A DNA stretch of 64,000 bases from Pseudomonas gessardii (GTDB lineage: Bacteria > Pseudomonadota > Gammaproteobacteria > Pseudomonadales > Pseudomonadaceae), in contig NZ_MNPU01000022.1 in assembly GCF_001983165.1 (NCBI RefSeq), positions 30,762-94,761 on the forward strand. The letters are read 5' to 3'. Positions within the stretch are counted from its first letter, which is position 1, and the number at the start of each line of letters is the position of its first letter. A program made the translations under genes and the position numbers. This document shows positions 16,641 to 25,529 of this stretch, piece by piece. Under the pieces are notes generated by a model. It ran no database searches. It saw only the letters and a list, made by a program, of their open reading frames with translations, and was not told the DNA's origin.

Positions 16641-18830
16641 CTAGCTGTTGGCGCGTGCGGCGTGCAGTTTTTTGTAGCTGTCGATCAACCGCAGGTGCCG
16701 GTCCAGGCCTTCGAGTTTCATGCTGGTTGGGGTCAGGCCATAAAAGCGCACGCTGCCCTCCACCGAACCAATGGCGGCATCCATGCGCTCGTTGCCAAAC
16801 ATCCGACGGAAATTGGCCTCGTAGTCTTCCAGTTCCAGGTCCTCGTCCAACTGCATCTCCAGCACCGCATTCACCGCCTGGTAGAACAGCCCGCGTTCGA
16901 CGGTGTTGTCGTTGTATTGCAGGAACATCTCCACCGCCTCTTTCGCCTCTTCAAACTGCTGCAAGGCCAGATAGATCAGCAGCTTCAGCTCCAGGATCGT
17001 CAGTTGGCCCCAAGCGGTGTTGTCGTCGAACTCGATGCCGATCAGGGTGGTGATATCGGTGTAGTCATCCAGCTCGCTTTCCACCAGGCGCTCGACCAGC
17101 GCTTGCAGGCCGTCTTCATCCAGGCTGTGCAGGTTCAGGATATCGGCGCGGAAGAACAACGCCTTGTTGGTGTTATCCCAGATCAGGTCGTCCACCGGAT
17201 AGATTTCCGAATAGTCCGGCACCAGGATCCGGCAGGCCTTGGCGCCGATATGCTCGTACACCGCCATGTAGACCTGCTTGCCCATGCCTTCGAGAATGCC
17301 GAACAGGGTCGCGGCCTCTTCGGCGTTGGAGTCTTCGCCCTGGCCGGAGAAATCCCACTCCACGAACGCGTAATCGGACTTGGCACTGAAGAAGCGCCAC
17401 GACACCACGCCGCTGGAGTCGATGAAGTGTTCGACAAAGTTATTCGGCTCGGTCACCGCATGACCTTCAAAGGTCGGCTGCGGCAAGTCATTCAGGCCTT
17501 CAAAACTGCGGCCCTGGAGCAACTCGGTCAGGCTACGCTCCAGCGCCACTTCCAGGCTTGGGTGGGCACCGAACGAGGCAAACACGCCCCCGGTACGTGG
17601 GTTCATCAGGGTCACGCACATCACCGGGAACTCGCCGCCCAGGGATGCATCCTTGACCAACACCGGGAAGCCCTGCTCTTCCAGGGCCTGGATACCGGCA
17701 AGGATGCCTGGGTATTTGGCCAGTACGTCGGCCGGTACATCCGGCAAGGCGAATTCGCCTTCGATGATTTCGCGTTTCACCGCGCGCTCGAAGATCTCCG
17801 ACAGGCACTGCACCTGGGCTTCAGCCAGAGTATTGCCGGCACTCATGCCGTTGCTCAGGTACAGGTTTTCGATCAGGTTGGAGGGGAAATACACCACCTC
17901 GCCATCCGACTGGCGCACAAACGGCAGCGAGACGATGCCACGCTCTTCATTGCCGGAGTTGGTGTCGATCAGGTGTGAGCCACGCAATTCGCCATCGCGG
18001 TTGTAGATTTTCAGGCAGTACTCGTCGAGGATTTCCACCGGCAGCGCATCTTTGCGGCCCGGCTTGAACCAGCGCTCGTCCGGGTAATGCACAAACGCCG
18101 CATTGGCGATGTCTTCGCCCCAGAACTGGTCGTTGTAGAAGAAGTTGCAGTTTAGGCGCTCGATAAATTCGCCCAGGGCCGAGGCCAGCGCGCCTTCCTT
18201 GGTCGCGCCCTTGCCGTTGGTAAAGCACATCGGCGAATGGGCATCGCGGATATGCAGCGACCAGACATTGGGCACGATATTGCGCCACGAGGCGATTTCA
18301 ATCTTCATGCCCAGGCCCGCGAGAATGGCCGACATGTTGGCGATGGTCTGCTCCAGCGGCAGGTCCTTGCCCGCGATATAGGTGCCCGCGTCTGAAGCCG
18401 CAGCCGGCATCAGCAACGCCTGGGCGTCGGCGTCGAGGTTTTCTACCTCTTCGATGACAAACTCAGGCCCGGCCTGTACCACTTTCTTTACCGTACAACG
18501 GTCGATGGAACGCAGGATGCCCTGGCGATCCTTGTCGCAAATATCCGCAGGCAACTCGACCTGGATCTTGAAGATCTGGTTGTAGCGGTTTTCCGGGTCG
18601 ACAATATTGTTCTGCGACAGGCGGATATTGTCCGTGGGGATATTGCGCGTGCTGCAATACAACTTCACAAAGTAAGCCGCACACAACGCCGACGAAGCCA
18701 GGAAGTAGTCGAACGGACCGGGGGCCGAGCCATCGCCCTTGTAGCGAATCGGCTGGTCGGCCACCACGGTGAAGTCATCGAACTTGGCTTCGAGCCGGAG
18801 ATTGTCGAGAAAATTGACCTTGATTTCCAT
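16641..18830 (-). CDS. ycaO: OsmC domain fused to a YcaO domain (RimO-accessory YcaO homologue)
   Basis: 729 residues. Residues 1 to about 150 form an OsmC/Ohr-like domain; Cys residues in ASSALCAAYFVKLYC and RSIDRCTVKK are placed like the reactive Cys pair of that family. From about 165 on, the protein follows E. coli YcaO closely: NVWSLHIRDAHSPMCFTNGK, ALGEFIERLNCNFFYND, YLSNGMSAGNT, FASFGAHPSLEVALERSLTE and a helical C-terminal region from about 580. YcaO proteins activate amide backbones with ATP; E. coli YcaO supports RimO methylthiolation of ribosomal protein S12. The OsmC extension is absent from E. coli YcaO. What the peroxidase-like domain contributes is unknown. Confidence 0.88.
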   Translation of the reverse strand: MEIKVNFLDNLRLEAKFDDFTVVADQPIRYKGDGSAPGPFDYFLASSALCAAYFVKLYCSTRNIPTDNIRLSQNNIVDPENRYNQIFKIQVELPADICDKDRQGILRSIDRCTVKKVVQAGPEFVIEEVENLDADAQALLMPAAASDAGTYIAGKDLPLEQTIANMSAILAGLGMKIEIASWRNIVPNVWSLHIRDAHSPMCFTNGKGATKEGALASALGEFIERLNCNFFYNDQFWGEDIANAAFVHYPDERWFKPGRKDALPVEILDEYCLKIYNRDGELRGSHLIDTNSGNEERGIVSLPFVRQSDGEVVYFPSNLIENLYLSNGMSAGNTLAEAQVQCLSEIFERAVKREIIEGEFALPDVPADVLAKYPGILAGIQALEEQGFPVLVKDASLGGEFPVMCVTLMNPRTGGVFASFGAHPSLEVALERSLTELLQGRSFEGLNDLPQPTFEGHAVTEPNNFVEHFIDSSGVVSWRFFSAKSDYAFVEWDFSGQGEDSNAEEAATLFGILEGMGKQVYMAVYEHIGAKACRILVPDYSEIYPVDDLIWDNTNKALFFRADILNLHSLDEDGLQALVERLVESELDDYTDITTLIGIEFDDNTAWGQLTILELKLLIYLALQQFEEAKEAVEMFLQYNDNTVERGLFYQAVNAVLEMQLDEDLELEDYEANFRRMFGNERMDAAIGSVEGSVRFYGLTPTSMKLEGLDRHLRLIDSYKKLHAARANS

Positions 18831-18902
18831 GCGGGATTACCAGAATAGCGGAGCAAACGAATTGGCCGCCATTATCCGGCTTTTGCGGCGCAAGTCTCCC
18901 CC

Positions 18903-21641
18903 TTACCCCAACAACCCCATCTCCTGCGCCCGCGCGACCGCCTGGGTACGGCGCTCGACCCCCAGTTTGCTGTTGATATGACTGGCGTGGGTCTTGACGG
19001 TGTGCAGCGAGATAAACAGTTGGTTGCTGATCTCCTGGTTGGAACAGCCCTGGGCGATCAACTGCAATACCGCCAGTTCCCGGGCGCTCAGGGTTTCGCC
19101 AGTATGGGTGGTTTCGGCCGGTTCACGCGGGGCAACCGCCGGCAGCAGGGCCCACAGGCTTTGTCGCAACATGTCATTCGGCGCCTGGCCCAGTTGCTCG
19201 CGCAGCCAGTCGGGATAACGTTCCAACAGGCGCTGGAAGGGTTGCAAGGCGCCGCCGCTGGCCATTTGCAGGGCGCGGGCAAAAACCGGCCGGGCGGACG
19301 CTGCCTGGCCGTCGTCCAGTAACAACAGCACGTGCTGGTTCAGGGCCATCACCGCGATCATCTGCTGGCCTTTGCTTTCGGCTTGCCGCGCCACGCCATC
19401 GAGGCGACGCAAGGCGCTGTCGGATTGGCCGCGAATGGCATCCAGGGCCGCCTGTTGCAGCTCGATATGTTGCGGCAGGTGTGGATGAAACTCCGGGGCG
19501 GCGGCGGCCTGCTCGCCGTTATAGGTCTGCCCCAGGCGCGCCAGCCAGGCATCGGCCAGGTCGGTACGGCCCTGGGCCAGCCACAGCTCGCATTTGATCA
19601 GGGTGATCATGGCCAGGTAGTAGATCGGCGGCACGTCCCAGATATGCATCAACCGCTCGGCTTCGGCCAGCTCGGCAAAGGCCTTGGGGAAATCGCCACG
19701 GCGCCCCTCAAGGTTGGCGATGACACAGTGGCCGATCAACACACTGATATCCCGGCAGGCGCGGGCTTCGGCCAGCCCTGTGCGCAGACGCAGCAGGCCG
19801 GCTTCCGGCTGGCAACGCATCAGCAGCAGGAAGCCTTCATACAACGACAGGCGGGCACGCACCGCATACAGGCGCTGGGACGCCAGGCCCTGCAAGCGTT
19901 GCAGGCCCTCGCGCACCTCGTCCAGGGAGCGCAGGATTTCCCCGCGGGCCTGCAGCACCCGCGCCCGGTCGTAATGGGCCAGGGCCTCGAACAACGGGTT
20001 GCCGACGCGTTGCGCCAGTTCCAGGGATTCGCGGTTCAAGCCCCGCGCACGCCACAGGTCGGCGTCGACGATGGCCAGGTTCGACAAGGTCGACAGGCAC
20101 ATCAAGCGCTGGCCGTAACGCTTGTGCGGCAGGCTTTCCAGGGCTTCTGTGCAATACAGCTGGGTCAGCTCGCGATTGCCGCGCCCCCGGGCGATGATGC
20201 CGCTGAGGGCCAGCCACTGGGCCAGCATCGACTTCTGCGCCGTGGCCGACGGTGCCGGCAGGAAGCGGCTGAGATGGCTGGACAACTCTTGCGCCGCATC
20301 CAGTTGGCAGGCCAGCCCCAGCGCCCAGCTATAGAGCACGATCAAGCGCGGCGTGCTGATCAACAGGCTGTCGGGCAAGTCCATCTTCCAGCGCAGGAGC
20401 ATGCCGACGTTCTGCTCGGCCAGCAGCTGTTCTTCAGACAGGTTCTGCACCAGGTTCGCCGCCACATCCAGGTGCCCCGCGCGCAGGGCCTGCTCCACGG
20501 CTTCATCGAGCAAGCCCTGGGCATTGAACCAGCGACAGGCGCGCAAATGCAGGCTGGCGGCCGGCAATATCGCATTCGGTGAGCGGCGGGTGCGCAGCAA
20601 GTCGGAAAACAGGTGGTGATAGCGATACCAATGGCCCTGCTCGTCCAACGGCACCAGGAATACCTGGTGGGCTTGCAGGTAACGCAGGATTTCCGCGCTG
20701 TCATGGGCCTCGCGCACCGCATCGCACAGCTCGCTGCAAAAGCGCTCCTGGGAGGCGGTGTCGTAGAGGAACCCCTGGACTTCCGGCGGCAGGCAATCGA
20801 TCACCTCTTCCAGCAGATAGTCACGGATCAACCCTTCCCCGCCATGCAGGCCCTGGGGCAGGTCGGCCTCGCTGCCGGCTTCAGAGGCAGCCAGCAACCA
20901 GAAGCGCAAGCCGGCCACCCAACCTTCGCTACGGCGAATCAGGTTATCCAAGGCCTCACCGCGCAGCGAGCTGCTATGGCGGTCGAGCAAGGCCAGGGAT
21001 TCGTCGTTGGTCAGGCGCAGGTCCTGTTCATGCAACTCCAGCAAATGCCGGGACAAACGCAAGCGCGCCAAATGCCAGTCGGGGCGCTGGCGGCTGGTGA
21101 CCAGCACCAACAGGCCATCGGGTAAATGGTTGAGGAAAAACTGCAGGCAACGATCCAGCACCGGGCCCTGGGCCAGGTGGTAGTCATCCAGTACCAACAA
21201 TAACGGGGTGCGTGTGGACAGGTGGACGGTCAATTCGTCGAGCAAGCCATCGAGCCATTCTTCAAAGGCAAACGGTTGATGGCGCTGGCGCATTTTCAAC
21301 AAACCCAGGGCTTGGGCACCGACCTGCGGGAAATACTGCTGTAAACCTTCCAGCAGGCGCTCAAGGAAGCGCCCCGGATCACTGTCCCGCGAACTGAGGC
21401 CCAGCCACAGGCTTTGCCAGTGAGCCGGCAAGCTTTGGCAGAACTCCACCGCCAACGAACTCTTGCCAAACCCGGCCGGGGCGCTGACCAGCAATAGACG
21501 CCCGTCCAGGCCCGCGCTCAAGCGCTCGCACAAACGCGGGCGCAGCACATAGCCATCGGGCAGCGGGGGTCGGTAGAAGCGCCCTTCCAGCGTGGGGATT
21601 ACCGCACTGGCAGGCCCTTGGATTGGGGACAGATCAGTCAT
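18903..21641 (-). CDS. MalT-like large ATP-binding LuxR-family (LAL) transcriptional regulator
   Basis: About 912 residues. There is a STAND-type ATPase with P-loop APAGFGKSS at about 54-62 and LLLVLDDYH as Walker B, a long helical/TPR sensor region in the middle, and a LuxR-type helix-turn-helix at the C-terminus (LSARELAVLQLIAQGCSNQE followed by a VKTHASHINSKLGV recognition helix). Such regulators sense an inducer and activate adjacent genes. It lies downstream of the DUF1302 and DUF1329 genes on the same strand, the same arrangement as in P. aeruginosa. I chose ATG 21641 (MTDLSPIQ); ATG 21674 is possible. The inducer cannot be read from sequence. Confidence 0.88.
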   Translation of the reverse strand: MTDLSPIQGPASAVIPTLEGRFYRPPLPDGYVLRPRLCERLSAGLDGRLLLVSAPAGFGKSSLAVEFCQSLPAHWQSLWLGLSSRDSDPGRFLERLLEGLQQYFPQVGAQALGLLKMRQRHQPFAFEEWLDGLLDELTVHLSTRTPLLLVLDDYHLAQGPVLDRCLQFFLNHLPDGLLVLVTSRQRPDWHLARLRLSRHLLELHEQDLRLTNDESLALLDRHSSSLRGEALDNLIRRSEGWVAGLRFWLLAASEAGSEADLPQGLHGGEGLIRDYLLEEVIDCLPPEVQGFLYDTASQERFCSELCDAVREAHDSAEILRYLQAHQVFLVPLDEQGHWYRYHHLFSDLLRTRRSPNAILPAASLHLRACRWFNAQGLLDEAVEQALRAGHLDVAANLVQNLSEEQLLAEQNVGMLLRWKMDLPDSLLISTPRLIVLYSWALGLACQLDAAQELSSHLSRFLPAPSATAQKSMLAQWLALSGIIARGRGNRELTQLYCTEALESLPHKRYGQRLMCLSTLSNLAIVDADLWRARGLNRESLELAQRVGNPLFEALAHYDRARVLQARGEILRSLDEVREGLQRLQGLASQRLYAVRARLSLYEGFLLLMRCQPEAGLLRLRTGLAEARACRDISVLIGHCVIANLEGRRGDFPKAFAELAEAERLMHIWDVPPIYYLAMITLIKCELWLAQGRTDLADAWLARLGQTYNGEQAAAAPEFHPHLPQHIELQQAALDAIRGQSDSALRRLDGVARQAESKGQQMIAVMALNQHVLLLLDDGQAASARPVFARALQMASGGALQPFQRLLERYPDWLREQLGQAPNDMLRQSLWALLPAVAPREPAETTHTGETLSARELAVLQLIAQGCSNQEISNQLFISLHTVKTHASHINSKLGVERRTQAVARAQEMGLLG

Positions 21642-21790
21642 CGCCGGGCTCTTGTAATAGGCTGTGGTCGGCATTGCAGATGTCCGCAGACTAGCGTTAA
21701 AAGCTGCCGCTTTGTAGATCTTTGCAACATTTGTCTGAAAAAGACTACAACAAGAAATAACCAACTATTTTCCGACTGCCCCAAAACAAA

Positions 21791-21879
21791 TGTGGGAGCG
21801 GGCTTGCTCGCGATGGCGGTGTTTCAGTCTGAGTTGCATTAACTGACCCACAGCCATCGCGGGCAAGCCCGCTCCCACA
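21791..21879. repeat. REPIN: two inverted REP copies
   Basis: TGTGGGAGCGGGCTTGCTCG and its inverse CGGGCAAGCCCGCTCCCACA flank a spacer of about 40 bases. It lies between the DUF1329 gene end and the regulator start and can form a long hairpin. Confidence 0.9.
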
Positions 21880-21915
21880 CAAGCCCTCTCCAAGCCCGGA
21901 CTTGCTTACCGCCAG

Positions 21916-23280
21916 TTAGCGAACACCATCCTGACGCAGGGCCGCCGGGGTGAAGTCGTTGGTGGTGGCGGTGAAGCCGAAGTCATAGGCTTGCTTCTCT
22001 TCGTTCTTCATGCCCAGGGCCAGGTAGCGGCCGGACTGCAGGTCGTAGAGGGTTTCGAGGGCGTACCACGGCACTTGCTTGTCGTAGTAGTTCTCGCCAT
22101 GGGCTTCGGCCACGCGCCACAGTTGGCCACGACCGTCGTAATGGTCGATCACGGCGGCCTGCCAGGTGTCTTCGTCGATGTAGAAGTCACGCTTGGCGTA
22201 GATATGGCGCTGGCCTTCCTTCAAGGTCGCGACCACATGCCACACGCGGCGCAGTTCATAGCGCGCCAGGTCCTGGTTGATGTGGCCGGCCTTGATGATA
22301 TCGGCGTACTTGAGCTTCGGATCGTCGAGCTTGTAGCTGTTGGAGGCGATGTAGATTTCCTTCTTGCCTTCCAGCTTCCAGTCGTAGCGATCCGGGGCGC
22401 CGTTGTACATGTCGAGGTTGTCGGAAGTGCGCAGGCCATCGGCGGCAGTACCCGGCCCGTCGTAGGACACTTGCGGCGCACGGCGCACACGGCGCTGGCC
22501 GGCGTTATAGACCCACGCGGCGCGTGGTTCCTTCACCTGGTCGAGGGTTTCGTGTACCAGCAACACACCACCGGCCAGGCGCGCCGGGGCCGTCACCTTC
22601 TGCTTGAAGTAGAACAGGATGTTACCCGGGTTTTTCGGGTCGTAGTCCTTCATCTTGTCGCGGAACACGAACTGGTCCTGGAAGTACACCAGGCTGTACG
22701 AACCGTTGGCCTGCGGCGTGGCCTGGGTCACCAGGCGCGTCACGCTGCCGCCGCGATAGCGGGTGATGTGGTTCCAGATCACCTCGACCCCGCTTTTCGG
22801 GATCGGGAACGGAATCGCGGTCTCGAAGTTTTCCAGGCCGTTACCACCGCCTACCAGGTTGGTGCTGGTGGCGTTCTTCTTGATGGAGGCGAACACTTCT
22901 GCCGGCACGGTGGCGCCGCGATGGGTGGCGTACACCGGCATCTTGAAGGTTTCGGGGTAGCGCTTGAACATCGCGTACTGCCCCGGTGCCAGCTTGTCTT
23001 TGTACTGCTCGACGTTCTGCGCGGTGATGGTGAACTGCGGTTGCTCGCTGGCATACGGGTTGGCCAGGAAGCCCTTGGCGTCCACGGCGCCGGCGTTGGT
23101 GGGCATCGCCTTCCAGGCCGGGATGGTGCCGGCGGCGTTGCCGGCCATTTCCGCGCCCATCGGGGTCAACGTGGTGCCCAGCTTGGCGGCTTCATCCGCC
23201 GAGACGGCCGCCATGACGCTGCTGGCCATGATCGACAGTCCCAGCACACCCACGTGCAACAGACTTTTGGTTATTTTCAT
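21916..23280 (-). CDS. DUF1329 domain-containing exported protein
   Basis: 454 residues with an N-terminal signal peptide (VLGLSIMASSVMAAVSA). DUF1329 proteins are periplasmic or outer-membrane-associated, predicted to have an LolA/LolB-like lipid-binding beta-fold, and are regularly paired with DUF1302 proteins. Their function is not established; genetic linkage points to uptake or export of hydrophobic compounds. Here the gene follows the DUF1302 gene by 42 bases on the same strand and precedes the LAL regulator. The ATG at 23280 has a purine-rich stretch upstream. No metal site or catalytic residues could be recognised. Confidence 0.85.
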   Translation of the reverse strand: MKITKSLLHVGVLGLSIMASSVMAAVSADEAAKLGTTLTPMGAEMAGNAAGTIPAWKAMPTNAGAVDAKGFLANPYASEQPQFTITAQNVEQYKDKLAPGQYAMFKRYPETFKMPVYATHRGATVPAEVFASIKKNATSTNLVGGGNGLENFETAIPFPIPKSGVEVIWNHITRYRGGSVTRLVTQATPQANGSYSLVYFQDQFVFRDKMKDYDPKNPGNILFYFKQKVTAPARLAGGVLLVHETLDQVKEPRAAWVYNAGQRRVRRAPQVSYDGPGTAADGLRTSDNLDMYNGAPDRYDWKLEGKKEIYIASNSYKLDDPKLKYADIIKAGHINQDLARYELRRVWHVVATLKEGQRHIYAKRDFYIDEDTWQAAVIDHYDGRGQLWRVAEAHGENYYDKQVPWYALETLYDLQSGRYLALGMKNEEKQAYDFGFTATTNDFTPAALRQDGVR

Positions 23281-23322
23281 GTTCTGGTCTTCCTGAAAAT
23301 ACTGACTGCTTAAAGAGTGTGC

Positions 23323-25194
23323 TTAGAAGTTCACGCCGGCGCTCAAGGCGACGAAATCGCGGTCATCCACCGTGCTGAAGTCGCCACCAAAGAAGTTGGT
23401 GTAGTTCAGGCTGACGGTATAGGTGTTCTGGTATTCAGCATCCACCCCCAGGCTGACGGCCTTGCGGCCCTCTTCAAAGTTGCCGCCAGGGCCTGGCGAG
23501 TAACCTTTGACGTCATGGGACCAGGCCACGCTTGGCTTGAGGTTGACGCCAGCGAAGACGTCCGGGTATTCCCAGATGGCACGGGCGCGGTAACCCCAGG
23601 AAGTGGCGGTGGTATAGCCGTCCTGGTTGCAGTTGGTGTTCAAGCCGGCAGTGCTGCCGCCCAGCCCGGCACCTGCGGATGTCGAAGCATTCAGACGGTT
23701 ACAGAAACCGCCGGGCAAGCTGCCTGGACCAAACACCGGGTCACGCCCATAACGCGCCTCGGACTTACTCTCCAGCCCACCGACATGCGTCACACCGATC
23801 TCACCCACGGTCGTCAGGCGGCTTGCCCCCATGACCTGGTCGAAGAAGTGCGTAAAGGTCGTTTGGAACTGGCTGACTTCCTTGCGGCGATAGCCATGCA
23901 AGTCCTGGCCAGGCTGCCCCTTGAGTACCGAGGCATTGTTATACCCATTAACCCCAGTCACCCCGGCAAACAGGATATCCGTGGTGTTGAGTTGTACCGG
24001 CGCATTCGGACGGTAGCTCAACTCACCACTCCACGCCGTACCCGTAGGCAAGGTGGTGGAGAAACTCAAACCGTAGAGGCGGATGTCTTCCGGGTATTCA
24101 ACAAAATAGTTGGAGTTACCCGCGACGATAACCGGCGCCAGGCCGGCCAACGGGGCTGGCAGGTTATTGGCAATGTTGAACACACGCTGGGAGGCGCCCT
24201 GGCCACTGAAAATCGGCGCACGGCTGTGATAGTTCATGAAGTACGCGCCGAACTCGGTATCCAGCGGTTCAAAGTTGTAGTGGAACGCAAAACCGAACTG
24301 CCCACTGTCACGTGCATCGCGGTCAGGTCCACGGGCGACCTTCACACCCTCTTCGTTCATGTCGACCCCTTGGGACGTCAGGAACGGGATGGCTGTTGCC
24401 GGAAATTGCGAACGCTTGTTCAGCACCCGCAGGTTGTCGCTGCAACCATCGGAAATAACATCCGGCTGCGAGAAGAAAGTCCCACAGTTATCGGTAACCG
24501 TCTGGTCCCACTCCAACTGATAGAAGGCTTCTGCCGACAGGTTGTCAGTCAACGATTGGGACACGTAGAACATATTGACCGGGATCAGGCCTTCCTTGAT
24601 CTCGGCCCCCGGACGACGGAACGCCGACACGTCGATCGGGTTGACCGAGTTGATGCCGCCACCGATGAAGGTACTTTCACCCCAGCTCACGACCTGCTTA
24701 CCAAAGCGCACCGAACCCGGCGCATCGGCAATGGAGTAGTTGTGGTAGACGAACGCATCGAGAATCTGCCCGCCCGAGGACTTGGCGCCTTCTTTGCGGT
24801 TGTTGTCGCTGATGTCCTTGAACTCGCGGCTTTCGTCCTTGAGTTCAAAGTCGTACCAGTATTTGCCACGTACGAATACGCCGGTATCGCCGTACTTCAG
24901 TTCCAGGTCATGGATGCCCTTGAAGATCTTCGAGAACGTCTCCCCACGCTTGAAGTTCAAGTGACCGTCATCGGAGGTCTGCGACAGCCCCCTGCCGCCG
25001 TTGTTGGCGCCGATCAGGTCCTTGTTGGGCTTGGACGTGCCCCAACTGGCCCCCACCGACAGGGACGAGTCGAAGCTGCCTTCGATTTCACCGATGTTGA
25101 AACTGACGCCGAATGCGGGCCCGGCGAGGGTCGAGGCAAGACTGACCGCCAGGGGTAATCTCGCCCGGCGCCAGAACTGGTTTACTGAGGTCAT
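23323..25194 (-). CDS. DUF1302 domain-containing outer-membrane protein (porin-like)
   Basis: 623 residues, signal peptide ending near AGPAFG, then a sequence rich in alternating aromatic and polar residues with frequent Gly/Asn turns, consistent with an outer-membrane beta-barrel. The C-terminus ends in a hydrophobic strand finishing with Phe (VALSAGVNF), a typical outer-membrane assembly signal. DUF1302 proteins occur with DUF1329 proteins and acyl-CoA ligases in Pseudomonas; a role in moving fatty acids, esters or steroids across the outer membrane is an inference. GGAG lies upstream of the ATG at 25194. Confidence 0.86.
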   Translation of the reverse strand: MTSVNQFWRRARLPLAVSLASTLAGPAFGVSFNIGEIEGSFDSSLSVGASWGTSKPNKDLIGANNGGRGLSQTSDDGHLNFKRGETFSKIFKGIHDLELKYGDTGVFVRGKYWYDFELKDESREFKDISDNNRKEGAKSSGGQILDAFVYHNYSIADAPGSVRFGKQVVSWGESTFIGGGINSVNPIDVSAFRRPGAEIKEGLIPVNMFYVSQSLTDNLSAEAFYQLEWDQTVTDNCGTFFSQPDVISDGCSDNLRVLNKRSQFPATAIPFLTSQGVDMNEEGVKVARGPDRDARDSGQFGFAFHYNFEPLDTEFGAYFMNYHSRAPIFSGQGASQRVFNIANNLPAPLAGLAPVIVAGNSNYFVEYPEDIRLYGLSFSTTLPTGTAWSGELSYRPNAPVQLNTTDILFAGVTGVNGYNNASVLKGQPGQDLHGYRRKEVSQFQTTFTHFFDQVMGASRLTTVGEIGVTHVGGLESKSEARYGRDPVFGPGSLPGGFCNRLNASTSAGAGLGGSTAGLNTNCNQDGYTTATSWGYRARAIWEYPDVFAGVNLKPSVAWSHDVKGYSPGPGGNFEEGRKAVSLGVDAEYQNTYTVSLNYTNFFGGDFSTVDDRDFVALSAGVNF

Positions 25195-25380
25195 CGACGC
25201 TACTCCATGTGCATTTTATTGTTATGGCAGTGAGCCTTTTCAAACACGCTTGTAACAGCCGGAATACAACGATTCCAATGCCAGACAGCTGCCGGACCAC
25301 CCAGGCCCGCAGCGCCGCATCCTTGAAAAACGCTGGGAGGGACTATAGCCAGCGGGGGGTATCGCTTGATCCCTCTAAAG

Positions 25381-25396
25381 TGTGATTTGCATCACC
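25381..25396. promoter_or_regulatory. Candidate Crp/Vfr-type binding site
   Basis: TGTGATTTGCATCACC matches TGTGA-N6-TCACA at nine of ten conserved positions. It lies about 187 bases upstream of the DUF1302 start, so it could serve cAMP-Vfr/Crp control of that operon. Based on motif match only. Confidence 0.45.
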
Positions 25397-25499
25397 AACC
25401 CGTCTGCAACAGCCCTTTCGCCATGTCAGCGAGGGCTGACGCGAAAGAGGATGGCTGAAATTCACCAAATGACAAGGCGAAGGCTTGTAATAGAGCATT

Positions 25500-25521
25500 G
25501 CCGTGCCCGGACGGGCACGGC
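25500..25521. repeat. Perfect 10-bp GC-rich inverted repeat after the acyl-CoA ligase gene
   Basis: GCCGTGCCCG-GA-CGGGCACGGC. It is placed like a transcription terminator for the ligase gene, but no T-run follows on the minus strand, so termination is uncertain. Confidence 0.5.
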
Positions 25522-25529
25522 ACGAGGGG

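Larger units (their letters stand above)
25195..25529. other. 335-base gap between the acyl-CoA ligase and the DUF1302 operon
   Basis: No coding frame with good start context. It holds the presumed promoter of the DUF1302-DUF1329 operon, a Crp/Vfr-like site (25381-25396), a GC-rich hairpin after the ligase gene (25500-25521), and a small inverted repeat GGAATacaacgATTCC near 25261. Confidence 0.5.

Noticed and set aside
16407..17978. 523-codon open frame on the plus strand opposite the OsmC-YcaO gene
   Set aside because: Antisense to a strongly conserved protein, His/Gln/Val-rich without any family motif; codon-bias shadow.
23317..25158. 613-codon open frame on the plus strand opposite the DUF1302 gene
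   Set aside because: Covers the same bases as a gene with signal peptide and beta-barrel features; its own product has no recognisable domain.
25500..25521. GC-rich hairpin as a strong terminator of the acyl-CoA ligase gene
   Set aside because: No T-run follows on the minus strand; listed as an inverted repeat only.
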